Origin: Haliclona indistincta
Lineage: Eukaryota > Porifera > Demospongiae > Haplosclerida > Chalinidae
Length of the DNA: 64,000 bases
Assembly (NCBI GenBank): GCA_964017065.1
Contig: OZ024790.1
Coordinates: 5,938,737 to 6,002,736, forward strand
Direction: 5' to 3'
In this document: in pieces, positions 10,401-21,270 of the stretch
Numbering within the stretch: position 1 is the stretch's first letter
Layout: each line of letters begins with the position of its first letter
Made by a program: the position numbers and the translations under genes
Notes under the pieces: generated by a model
Seen by the model: only the letters and a program-made list of their open reading frames with translations
Told to the model about the DNA's origin: nothing
The model's database searches: none

Positions 10401-13400
10401 ATACTACTTTTGAAGGGTTAAAATTTGGATTTTGCATTTGGCGAATTAAATTTCTGCATTCAACACCTAGACCACTTGTGTAATAAGACCACCTCTATAT
10501 TTAGGCCACAATTTCGATCATTCTATACATGATTTTGTATAGGCACTCTCTATTAAGGCCACAAATTTCTTCCTACCTGATATGTGATACTGGATTATAA
10601 CTACAATTAATTTTAATTTTGTGTTATTTACAGCTTCAGGTTCATTGTCTACTTGACTTACGTGTTGGTGTTTGATGCTGCTCTAATTATGGCCACTTCT
10701 AGGGATCGAAATCAGACAATCCTAAATATTTTGATAATATTTGCGTGGATTTTGACATTTGCTGACATTGTACTGCAAGTATGGAGCTTCTTAGTGACAT
10801 AGTGAGACATGTTAAGTTGACACTTTGTTAAAAATAGGTGTAGTTTCCTAGTGACATCTATAACTTCTCCTAAGTAGAATCTGCTTCATCATAATGAGCC
10901 GATGAGCCAACTCAATTGCATTTTGTTGTTTTATTACACTATATGACTTAGTCTAGCACGCTATGACCCTCTCCTGCAAAACGAAAAAGGGGGCAGGTCC
11001 GATGAGGGAGAGGGTCATAGCGCGTTAGATTATATATTATTATGACTGAACTACCAAAAAGACAGAGAATACCTTTATACACAGATGTTACAAATGCTGT
11101 GCTGATGATGTGTTTTCTTGCCAAACTTGATTCGTTGTTTTCATATTTGCAGCAAGTTGAACTGGAAGCTGTATCTTTGTGTCTGGACAAGTTGGATTGA
11201 TGGTCTGACTGCTGCAGTGACATTTCTGGTGTTCCCATTTAACTATGGTGGAAGTCAAGCTGTCTGGTCTTTAGCAGCTGTTGCATTCCTTCTTCAGTAC
11301 TTGAGGATGTTCCAGTATTTTGTCATTTTTCGGTAAGCTAGTCTATCATGAGGCATTCACTTCATGCATGAAAATCATAAGCCAAAATTAAACTGAGTGT
11401 ACTTGCAAGCTAGTAATAAACCTAAGAGAAATTTTCTGTATTAGAATATTTCGTCATCTGTCCATACGACGAAATTAAATTCGCGAAATATTAGCACACA
11501 ATACTCTGTATGCATTTATTACGATGCACAGTAGTGCGTCTCTATGTAGGGATGGGAGAAAACAAGATGGCTGTTACAATGCTCTCTGATGTTGCTCATC
11601 CTCACAATAGCGATAAGATTGGTAAGCTCGAAGCAGTAAAGATCAACTCTCGCCATCTTCCTTTTGGCCTATAACACCTTTTACACAGAAGATACAGCGG
11701 TTTCACTACTTCTTGCAATCTAAAAGCGTCAACCGTAGAGCGTAAACCGTGTTCAATCTGAATCACGCAATGTAATAAACCTTCCAAATAAGGCACGGAC
11801 CACGCTTTACGCTTTTGTGGCTGTTGCAAGGAGTAGTGAAACCGCTGTATCATATCAGTTGATAGCAGTACCAAGCCCACAAACAGTGGTGAAATTCTCC
11901 TTGCAAGAGCCTTTTAAAATTAATAATTTTTTAGCGAAACACGGATATAACGGATATGCTATAACGGATATAACGGAAAAACCGAGTTAAAAAGCGAATC
12001 AAGGAGAGACTTTCAAAAGAAGTCAGCGACCTCATGAAAATTCTTCCCGATAATATGAGGAGATCAGTGCAACTTGCCTCAGAGAAGGGTTCTTCGACAT
12101 GGCTCACAGCTAGGCCATTAAAAGAACACGGATTTTCTTTGCACAAAGGAGCTTTCCGTGATGCCTTGGCACTAAGATATGATTGGACACCTGATCATCT
12201 ACCATCTAAGTGTGACTGTGGAGCCCCATTTTCAATTGAACATGCCCTATCCTGTGCTAAAGGAGGTTTCCCGTCCATCTGCATGCAGACATAACGAGAT
12301 TCGTGATCTGACAGCTACTCTCCTGACAGAGGTGTGCAATGATGTCTGTGTAGAGCCGGCTCTCCAACCCATAACAGATGAAGTACTGAGTGGAGCCACT
12401 GCTAATTCACAGGCAGGTGCACGACTGGATATTGCTGCAAACGGCTTCTGGGGTGGGACCTTTGAGAGAACCTATTTCGATGTTAGGATTTTTAATCCAC
12501 ATGCCCCCTCAAATAGGCACCCTGACCCACAATCCGTCTACAGAAGACATGAGCAAGTAAAAAAGCGTGCATATGAACAGAGGATTTGTGAGGTGGAACA
12601 TGCCACATTCTCCCCACTGGTTCTCTCAGTCACTGGTGGTTTAGCCAGGGAGGCCACTACGTTCTACAAGAGATTAGCTTCCCTACTAGCCGCCAAATGG
12701 GAGGAGCCTTATAACACTGTCTTGTGCTGGTTGCGTTGTCACATTTCCTTCTCTCTTCTACGCTCCTCAATTCAAGCTATTCGTGGAGCACAATCATCTT
12801 GTGGACATGCCATCAGAATCCCCAAAGTGATTGACCTGGTCACATCAGAATGTCAAATATCTTGAACTACTTTTGTCTTCCAAACTTTGCCTTGTATTTT
12901 TTGCCTTGTATTACTACATATTATTACCCACCCCTATGAGATCCCAGCAACTGAAAACCCTCCAAATTCCTAGACCTCCTTTAGTTGACTCGAACACAAA
13001 TATCTCTTTCGACAGGGAGTTGTTGCCGCCAAGGGATGCATGGTCTATTAGCCAGTCAATATTGGTTACCCACATCGTTTTGATTATTGCACAGCTATAG
13101 CCAACAAAAAGACTGTTCCATTGATCGAGCACCTTCTCACATCATTGCACAATTGAAATAGTATACTGATGATATTTGTTATTGTAGACCTCTGTTCACC
13201 TATGTGAGGATTCTTGTCAAGGTTGTCTATCGGGACACCGTTCAGTTCCTGGTGGTGTTCTTAATGACAGTTTTAGCATTTTCAGGAGGTCTGTATTTAG
13301 TTCTCAGAGGAGAGCCTTGTACTATTCCTCAGACTGGACCTGTGATTGTCAACTCAAGTTTGTGTCTCCATCCAGATGAGACCGGGTTAGTTTAAAAATG

Positions 13401-14204
13401 ACCGCTTATGCTACACTAACTGCTACTCTTGAATAGAACATTTGGTCATACTCTAGTAACTGGTATTCGTCTACTGGTCGAGGGAGGTGTGATAGATCCA
13501 TATGTATTTGGGAAAACTGGATTTCCGTAAGTTTTTCACAAAGATATTTCAAAATTATAATGCACTAACTCTGACTGCACCCAGCTGGCTTGGTGTGGTT
13601 GTATACTGGCTCTTTTTGTTTGTGGTGTCCATTATTCTACTGAACCTCCTGATTGCTCAGTTCTCAAACACGTATGACGAGGAGCTGGACAAGGCTCGCA
13701 TATCCATTCAGTTGGAAAGAGCTGTTGTTCTTCATCGAATTGAGTCAGCAGTTTGGGTGTGGGGACTGTACCTGATGGCTTGGCATTGTTGCAAGAAGAA
13801 AATAGCCCAACTGGTGAGACATACGTCGTGCACAATCATGTCTGAGTTTTCATTGCCAAACCAAGGTTTCTATCATAAATCGTTTTTCACTTTCAGAACT
13901 TTCAGGTTTACTTTTATCGAAAGTCTTCACAGTTTAAACTAAAGCAAGGTCAGTGTCATATACAACATGTTATCAGTACTTGCAGCATGATGGTTTCTCT
14001 TGTATAGACAACAGTGCCAGTGACGAGTTCAACAGTGTTCTTTCAAATGGTAGATTCACAAAATGTTTTTTCCACTTTTATAACTTTGTTTGTTTAGAAT
14101 CTCATGTAAAACTAAATGCTCTACAAAAGCAGCTTGAAATGCAGGCAGAGGCTATTGCGAATCTTACTTCTTATCTGAAACAGCAGCTGCCTCAAACAAA
14201 CTAA
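7414..14204 (+). CDS. Ankyrin-containing TRP-like cation channel, 5' end not identified
   Basis: Seventeen exons splice in consistent phase: 7414-7599, 7658-7780, 7834-8067, 8150-8362, 8514-8666, 9148-9413, 9461-9566, 9830-9997, 10052-10125, 10634-10778, 11157-11332, 13188-13385, 13437-13526, 13585-13813, 13897-13948, 14008-14049 and 14098-14204, about 860 codons. The N-terminal part is helical; exon 6 has ankyrin-like GYNALHIAADND and TGHYPVEIALDK. Exons 10-14 hold several hydrophobic helices, ending in SIILLNLLIAQFSNTYDEE, which resembles the last membrane helix and TRP-box region of TRP channels. The last exon is a short coiled coil. TRP family membership follows from this layout; the subfamily (TRPA, TRPV, TRPC or polycystin-like) is unclear. 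No start codon was chosen because the first exon opens at an acceptor. Intron 11 is enlarged by a MITE and a retroelement fragment. Confidence 0.75.
11695..11847. repeat. TA-flanked MITE, CAGCGGTTTCACTACT family, copy 1
   Basis: The ends CAGCGGTTTCACTACTTCTT and GGAGTAGTGAAACCGCTG are inverted, and TA is present immediately outside both. The element is about 153 bp with no coding capacity. Related copies are at 16930-17090 and 60613-60765. A TA target with short inverted ends indicates a Tc1/mariner-type non-autonomous element, here sitting in a channel-gene intron. Confidence 0.75.
12034..12865 (+). pseudogene. 3' fragment of a non-LTR-type retroelement ORF
   Basis: Two overlapping frames make up one coding segment: 12034 to about 12280, then about 12285 to 12865 in another frame. 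The break lies in the sequence around TGCATGC at about 12280. Readable motifs include CDCGAPFSIEHALSCAKGGF followed by RHNEIRDLTATLL, a Cys/His-containing region I associate with the part downstream of reverse transcriptase in retroelements that are abundant in marine invertebrates. The reverse transcriptase itself is missing, so this is a 5'-truncated, dead copy. It lies in the same orientation as the host channel gene, in its largest intron. Confidence 0.7.
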
Positions 14205-14494
14205 ACAGTTACCAACCAATCAGCACACTAGTAAAGCAATACAGAATGACATTACAATGAGTCTATGCACTCCTTGTTTGTATTTTCTTCTGATATTAGT
14301 ATCTGTATTTGATATTATGCTTGTTTGCCACTTACATTGAAGTTATTTTGATGGTAGAAAACTCAAATGAGCATAAATTATACTGACTTTGGCTGGTTTG
14401 TTTTGAAAAATCAGGTAACCATGCAACCAATAGAACCTATTGTACAGAGGCATATCCATGCAGGGATTTGAATGAGCAGTGCTCAAAATAGAAG

Positions 14495-14607
14495 AAAATA
14501 GCCCAACTGTGGGTGACTCAGACAGTACCTGTATAAATGCATATATAATAATCTTATCTGAGTTTTCGTTGCCAAAGCAAGGATTGCACCCTAAATCACT
14601 TTTCCCT
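14495..14607 (+). repeat. Partial duplicate of a channel-gene exon end and intron
   Basis: The segment beginning AGAAGAAAATAGCCCAACTG and continuing through CTGAGTTTTC.TTGCCAAA.CAAGG repeats the exon-14 end and following intron at about 13793-13900, with small differences and a short insertion. It lies 290 bp after the channel stop codon. It shows a local duplication of the gene's 3' part, like the stray last exon at 2169. Confidence 0.65.
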
Positions 14608-15125
14608 TATTATTAGTTAGTCACATGCATCAGTCATATCCACAAGTAGCCGGTCTCACCTCCAGGCCACTCCCCCTGCTGAGGAGATGTATGTGCATCG
14701 CCTGGTACATGGTCCAGACAGTCTGCGCATGCTCCAACAATAGGGTAATCAGTAAAACATCGTGTACGATCAGTATATTTTAACACACACTATCTTCCTA
14801 CTGAAACAGGCGATCAATAGCAATGAATGCAGTGGCATGGCGGATCCAGGGAGTTCCAAGGGTTCCAGTTATCTCATGTGAAGCAAGTCATGACTCTATA
14901 ATTTTGCTGTACAATCCTGTGCAATTATCATGCGAACATAGCAGGAGAGAAGTGACTCGGACTGCTATGGAAAGAGGTCCACTTTTCGTGTCTGGTGTTC
15001 ACTACTTGATTTTGTAAACTGTTATACTCCTCATTTCTTTAGTCCTCTTAGTTTTCCTCCTCGTTTCGTTCCTCCTGTTTGTTTGCTCATCATTCCTCCT
15101 CCTCCCTGTCAATCTCGCTCTTTGT
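14608..15125. other. Downstream flank of the channel gene, no gene seen
   Basis: Nothing recognisable apart from short open frames. A C/T-rich run occupies about 15030-15110. Confidence 0.35.
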
Positions 15126-15715
15126 ACTGGTTTTGCTCCTTTTTCCATGCGTAGGCGAGCTGATATGTACAGCATAACAATAATTATTTTTAGCTACAAG
15201 TTTAAAATTGTTAATAATAAAAAGCCATCAACAACAGGAAAACTAAACCAATGGTGGAAACAAAGACACCTCAGTACGTGCATGATATTGAACTTCACTG
15301 AAAAAGAAAAAAGGACACATGTATACAAGAAAATTAAAAAGATTTCTATCAAAATCAAAAGGATGTAGGGTTGTGAAATCTACCACTGGTTCACAATGTA
15401 AACCAACAAGGAAAAAGCATGGAATGGTAACACGATTGACTTGCTAACAGACCATAGATCCCTACATCAGTGGCTGTACATAAGATCAATATTTTGTCGT
15501 AAGCTGAATGCACGTCAGGTGTCAGTCAACAGCAACTAGCTGAACTAGCTATAGCCAACCACAGTATGCAGCCACTGATGTAGGGATCTATGGTCTGTTA
15601 GCAAGTCAATCGTGTTACCATTCTATGCTTTTTCCTTGTTGGTTTACATTGTGAACCAGTGGTAGATTTCACAACCCTACATCCTTTTGATTTCGATAGT
15701 ACTCTGTTTAATTTT
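15126..15715. repeat. Long inverted-repeat MITE with flank, copy B (inverted relative to copy A)
   Basis: The segment is the reverse complement of about 2528-3095: the 200-bp flank at 15126-15330 matches 2890-3095 and the hairpin arms at 15335-15700 match 2543-2885. Copies A and B bracket the channel gene and its duplicated fragments in opposite orientation. The inner loop differs slightly between copies. Confidence 0.8.
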
Positions 15716-15724
15716 CTTGTTTCC

Positions 15725-16400
15725 TTATGTATTGACAGGAACATCATAAACATGGTCTGCTTTTACTGTCACATATGCAACATTGTCTTCCATTGCTATG
15801 GACTGGTTGTAAACAGCTGAAACCGAGGAATAGGCAGCATTGTCTTTCAGTTCAATAGACTGAGGAACACCTCCTCCCAGTACTCCATAACACTCATTCT
15901 CTACTGACTGGATTTTGTCAGGTTCACCTATCATAATGTAAGTGATTGTAAAAGAAGAAATTGATGCTAATAAACATACACATAAACATAATGTTGTTCT
16001 TCCCAAACTTGCATATGTTGTTCTTCCCAAACATGATGTCATTGTGTTTTCATTGTCATATCCTCTACTACAAACACACACTGTGCTCAATGATTCAGCA
16101 ACTGAGTATATTTAACAGCTATTGCACAATTTACTTATACTAAGTTGGTTACCATACTAGGCTACAAAATATGCTATAATTTATGTACCAATAACGTCGA
16201 CTGATGGCTATTAGTACATAAATAGCTACCACATCCCACATGCAACCCATTCACAACACATACACAACACAGCAGAGCTCAAGGTCACCTAACATCCCCA
16301 AGATACTACTACTACATACCTTTGTTCTTGTATAAGAAGAATCCTACGAATATTGCAACCACTAATATTATCACGATTACTACCACAGGACGAAAAGTTG
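15725..16400 (-). CDS. Receptor membrane helix and cytoplasmic tail with tyrosine motifs (3' part of a gene)
   Basis: One exon (about 16400-16319, minus) encodes a membrane helix VIVIILVVAIFVGFFLYKNK and ends at a GTATG donor. It joins in phase 1 to an exon from about 15924 to 15725 with a tail ending DHVYDVPVNT. The tail has several SH2-type tyrosine sites: NECYGVL, DNAAYSSV, DNVAYVTV and HVYDVP. This spacing resembles ITIM/ITAM signalling tails, though none is a strict consensus ITAM. The ectodomain is not contiguous. The FN3 exons 5 kb upstream on the same strand (21271-22674) could supply it, with the minisatellite in the intervening intron, but no exon chain proves this. The larger open frame starting at 16090 crosses a splice site and is not the real N-terminus. 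Confidence 0.55.
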
Positions 16401-16459
16401 AATTTGAGTTGTATTTGATTGGTATCACATGTATATCACAGATGAAAGGTCAGATGTGA

Positions 16460-16930
16460 CACACTATTGCACTGTATCAAATATGGATCGCACACAAAGG
16501 ATGTTTGATTCATGTTTGTCAGCAGTCACAGCTATGTCACACATGATATCATATGTGATACATCTGTACGTCAGTTGACCACATGCTATCATTTGTGTAT
16601 TGTACATGTGTTTCATGTTAATCAAATAAATATCACAACTGAAATAAAATTGAAAAATCACTAGAGCATGGTAACAGAAGTATTATGGTTTTAATCTATC
16701 ATCTGTTGAAGGAAAATGGTGTACCAAAGAGAAGATCAATAGAAAGTGAAAGAAAAAAGAAGAGTGTATCTGAAACTGTATACGGACGACAAATCAAGTT
16801 GTCAGTCCGTTTCGATCTATCGGATCTCATCAGTACAGTCAATCAGATTGAGAGGCAAGAGATAGAGAGAGAAAAGAAAAAGACAAAAGAGTAAGAGAGA
16901 GATTACTGATTCCATGGTGCAATGCTTGAA
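16460..16930. other. AT-rich spacer, no supported gene
   Basis: It holds repeated ATCACA/TGTGAT-like words but no gene or clear element. The short open frame at 16685-16894 is lysine-rich and unsupported. Confidence 0.3.
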
Positions 16931-17090
16931 AGAGGCACCAGCGGTTTCACTACTTCCTGCAATCTAAAAGCGTCAACCGTAGAGCTTAAACCGTATTCAA
17001 TCTCTGAATCACGCAATGTAATAAACCTTCCAAATAAGGCACGGATCACGCTTTACGCTTTTGTGGCTGTTCCAAGGAGTAATAAAATAA
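16930..17090. repeat. MITE, CAGCGGTTTCACTACT family, copy 2 (degraded ends)
   Basis: The interior matches 11695-11847 closely (AATCTAAAAGCGTCAACCGT shared). The left end lacks the flanking TA and the right end is altered after GGAGTAAT, so this copy is degraded. Confidence 0.7.
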
Positions 17091-17239
17091 AACCAATGTA
17101 CTATTGCAAATACCAGAGTCACTTACAGGTATGAAATAGCTGGTATTTAAGAAGAGGGGCAAGGCTTGTTATTGATCAGCCCAACACTGTACAAACTTTC
17201 TGTAAATTGATTGGCAACAGGCCAAGACCTTATTGTTAT

Positions 17240-19770
17240 AATTACAGGTAAGAGCTAGCTATTATGGTACTCAATACAGAGGGACAGCTAGCTAGTACAC
17301 TATACAGAGGGACAGCTAGCTATTATGGTACTCAATACAGATCGACAGCTAGCTAGTACACTATACAGAGGGACAGCTAGCTAGTACACTATACAGAGGG
17401 ACAGCTAGCTAGTACACTATACAGAGGGACAGCTAGCTAGTACACTATACAGAGGGACAGCTAGCTAGTACACTATACAGAAGGACAGCTAGCTAGTACA
17501 CTATACAGAGGGACAGCTAGCTAGTACTCAATACAGATCGACAGCTAGCTAGTACTCAATACAGAGGGGCAGCTAGCTAGTACACTATACAGAAGGACAG
17601 CTAGCTAGTACACTATACAGAGGGACAGCTAGCTAGTACTCAATACAGATCGACAGCTAGCTAGTACACTATACAGAGGGACAGCTAGCTAGTACACTAT
17701 ACAGAAGGACAGCTAGCTAGTACACTATACAGAAGGACAGCTAGCTAGTACTCAATACAGATCGACAGCTAGCTAGTACACTATACAGAGGGACAGCTAG
17801 CTAGTACTCAATACAGACGGGCAGCTAGCTAGTACAGTACTCAATACAGAGGGACAGCTAGCTAGTACTCAAATGGACAGCTATAGCTACAGTAGTATTC
17901 AATAGAGATGGACAGCTAGCTAGTACTCAATACAGAGAGACAGCTAGCTAGTACAATATACAGAAGGACAGCTAGCTAGTACTCAATACAGATCGACAGC
18001 TAGCTAGTACAATATACAGAAGGACAGCTAGCTAGTACTCAATACAGAAGGACAGCTAGCTAGTACTCAATACAGAAGGACAGCTAGCTAGTACTCAATA
18101 CAGAGGGGCAGCTAGCTAGTACTCAATACAGAGGGACAGCTAGCTAGTACTCAAATGGACAGCTATAGCTACAGTAGTATTCAATAGAGATGGACAGCTA
18201 GCTAGTACTCAATACAGAGAGACAGCTAGCTAGTACAATATACAGAAGGACAGCTAGCTAGTACTCAATACAGAAGGACAGCTAGCTAGTACACTATACA
18301 GAAGGACAGCTAGCTAGTACTCAATACAGAAGGACAGCTAGCTAGTACTCAATACAGAAGGACAGCTAGCTAGTACTCAATACAGAAGGACAGCTATAGC
18401 TAGTACACTATACAAAAGGACAGCTAGCTTAGCTAGTACACTATACAGAGGGACAGCTAGCTAGTACTTAATACAGAGGGACAGCTAGCTAGTACTCAAT
18501 ACAGAGAGAAAGTACCCAATACAGATGGACAGCTAGCTAGTACTCAATACAGATGGACAGCTAGCTTAGCTAGTACACTGACAGCTATAGCTAGTACTCA
18601 ATACAGATGGACAGCTAGCTAGTACACTATACAGAAGGACAGCTAGCTTAGCTAGTACACTATACAGAAGGACAGCTAGCTTAGCTAGTACACTATACAG
18701 AAGGACAGCTAGCTTAGCTAGTACACTATACAGAAGGACAGCTAGCTAGTACACTATACAGAAGGACAGCTAGCTTAGCTAGTACACTATACAGAAGGAC
18801 AGCTAGCTTAGCTAGTACACTATACAGAAGGACAGCTAGCTTAGCTAGTACACTATACAGAAGGACAGCTAGCTAGTACTCGATACAGAAGGACAGCTAT
18901 AGCTATTACTCAATACAGAAGGACAGCTAGCTAGTACACTATACAGATCGAAGGACAGCTAGCTAGTACTCAATACAGAAGGACAGCTAGCTAGTACACT
19001 ATACAGAAGGACAGCTAGCTTAGCTAGTACACTATACAGAAGGACAGCTAGCTAGTACTCAATACAGATGGACAGTTAGCTAGTACTCAATACAGATGGA
19101 CAGCTAGCTAGTACTCAATACAGAAGGACAGCTAGCTTAGTTAGTACACTATACAGAAGGACAGCTAGCTTAGTTAGTACACTATACAGAAGGACAGCTA
19201 GCTAGTACTCAATACAGATGGACAGCTAGCTAGTACACTATACAGAAGGACAGCTAGCTTAGCTAGTACACTATACAGAAGGACAGCTAGCTTAGCTAGT
19301 ACGCTATACAGAAGGACAGCTAGCTAGTACTCAATACAGAGGGACAGCTAGCTAGTACTCAATACAGAGGGACAGCTAGCTAGTACTCAATACAGAGGGA
19401 CAGCTATAGCTACAGTAGTATTCAATAGAGATAGACAGCTAGCTAGTACTCAATACAGAGGGACAGCTATAGCTACAGAAGTATTCAATAGAGGTAGACA
19501 GCTAGCTGGTACTCAATACAAAGGGACAGCTATAGCTACAGTAGTATTCTGGACAGCTAGCTAATACTCTATGCAAATGGACAGTTACCTAGTACTCAAT
19601 ACAGATGGACAGCTAGCTAGTACTCAATACAGAGAGACAGCTAGCTAGTCTCAATACAGAGGGACAGCTAGTTAGTACTCAATACAGATGGACAGCTAGC
19701 TAGTACTCACTACTCAATATACAGAAGGCCGACAGCTAGCTATAGCTAGTACTCTATACAGGGAGAATAA
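17240..19770. repeat. Large 28-bp minisatellite (CTAGCTAG type), about 2.5 kb
   Basis: About 85-90 copies of a 28-bp unit, GGACAGCTAGCTAGTACACT followed by ATACAGAA, are arranged in tandem. Two main variants alternate (..ACTATACAGAAG.. and ..CTCAATACAGATG..), and sub-blocks are duplicated at a higher order. One is a block with ..CAAATGGACAGCTATAGCTACAGTAG.. seen near 17870 and again near 18150. The unit contains the palindrome CTAGCTAG. Just before the array the sequence reads TTACAG|GTAAGAG, a consensus 5' splice site. The array lies between receptor-tail exons and FN3 exons and may be intronic. Confidence 0.95.
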
Positions 19771-20260
19771 GTACAGCGGAGGGTAGTGTGTTCCAAGTTA
19801 GTTACTTACTTTCAAGCTTTGTCTTAACAACAGGCACTTTCTTTTGTATTACACTGGTAGTCACAGAGAGAAAGCAAATGGCATGGCTGCTCCAGCTCAG
19901 CTCCCTAGACACGCCTCGCGCGCTTTCATGTGGTAGGCGGAGCCACAATTTTGGCGGGAATCATCTTCAGCTGTAGTTACTTGTCGCCATTTTTTGCTTC
20001 AAGTCTGTTATTTCTCTTTGTTTTATTATAGCTGACTGTGAAAAGCGAAGTCTCTGTGGAACTGAGAGTTGATCACTGTGGCCAAGTAAGTGTCCTAGAC
20101 TAATTCGGGGACTACATTGCTTGTTTCGCCAGTTTGCTCGGGCACAGAAAAATAATGTTACGGTCAGTTTCTCTCGGTTTCTCCATTACAAGATATATTT
20201 TCTTGAACAATTTTTATATATACTAGTTATGTAGGTTACTACCACTATGCTTGTTACTCA
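19771..20260. other. Spacer between tandem arrays, no gene seen
   Basis: No exon or RNA gene was recognised. Short open frames only. Confidence 0.35.
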
Positions 20261-20274
20261 GGCGTGTTTTACAC

Positions 20275-20525
20275 AGATATTTTCACGTTTCTTTTCACAG
20301 GTATTTCCATGTTCCCTTCTCACAGGTATTTCCATGTTCCCTTCTCACAGGTATTTCCATGTTCCCTTCTCACAGGTATTTCCATGTTCCCTTCTCACAG
20401 GTATTTCCATGTTCCCTTCTCACAGGTATTTTCACGTTCCCTTCTCAGGTATTTTCACGTTCCATTTTCACAGGTATTTTCACGTCGTTCCCTTCTCACA
20501 GGTATTTTCATGTTCCCTTCTCATT
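20275..20525 (+). repeat. 25-bp minisatellite containing CACAGGTATTT
   Basis: About ten copies of a 25-bp unit, TTCCCTTCTCACAGGTATTT plus CCATG, run from 20275 to 20525 with increasing divergence towards the right. The unit has no stop codon in any phase, so three overlapping reading frames stay open and mimic a protein of 75-nt period. These frames are not supported as genes. Each unit holds a CAG|GTATTT splice-donor-like step. Confidence 0.9.
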
Positions 20526-21260
20526 GTGTCTTTCTGGAGATCACTATTAATAAAAGGTATGGCTAGTCATGATTATAGCAATGCTACATTCGGTGTTGTC
20601 CTCAGAGTCATACCAGAAACATACTCTATTGAGATTAATGACGTCACTATGTTGTTGGCTTAATCTGAGGTCGTGAGTAAGTATAATAACCTTCTCAATT
20701 GCTCAATGTTTTTCTACATGTAGAATTCGTTGGAACGTGGCTTTCTGGAAATCACTATTAATTTTAGTAAGACAGTAAAAGGTACGCCTGATTAATTTGC
20801 ATGACTTTCCTATCTGAACTTCCTCACTCAGATTGCAGTTCTGCGTTTTACAATCTGCTGCATCGTTCAAGCAACCAGTTATAAGAACACTAGAGACTTG
20901 ACTGAGTGTTGTATGTTTGAATTATATTTATTTTACCTTCAAAACTTTGCTGAAGAAAACGAAACGATTACAATAATAGCGAATACTAGCGAGTACTAGG
21001 AAACATAGCCAATATTTAACTCATCTGAGCAACATCAATGCTTCATGTATGCTTCATAAAATACACATGTGTGTGTCATGGTCAGAGCTGTATCACACAA
21101 TATGTAACTTACTTGAAAACATAGAGCAAACGTGATTCAAATTATGACTTTGTACTATGAAAAGTAGGGTATACATGTATCACATACGAAATCACAGGTA
21201 TATTTCAAACAGATCACACGGTAATCACATACCATATGCAACACATATGTGCTACACCTA
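20526..21260. other. Spacer with a short duplicated segment, no gene seen
   Basis: A segment TTCTGGARATCACTATTAAT occurs twice (about 20529 and 20743). Nothing else was recognised. Confidence 0.35.
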
Positions 21261-21270
21261 TATACCACCA

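Noticed and set aside
11602..11880. Minus-strand 92-residue protein
   Set aside because: It overlaps the CAGCGGTTTCACTACT MITE and its inverted ends; no domain is visible.
17240..19770. CRISPR-like array
   Set aside because: Units are contiguous 28-bp tandem repeats without unique spacers, in eukaryotic sequence; this is a minisatellite.
20247..20663. 138-residue phenylalanine-rich protein
   Set aside because: The 25-bp minisatellite has no stops in any frame; there is no other evidence for a gene.
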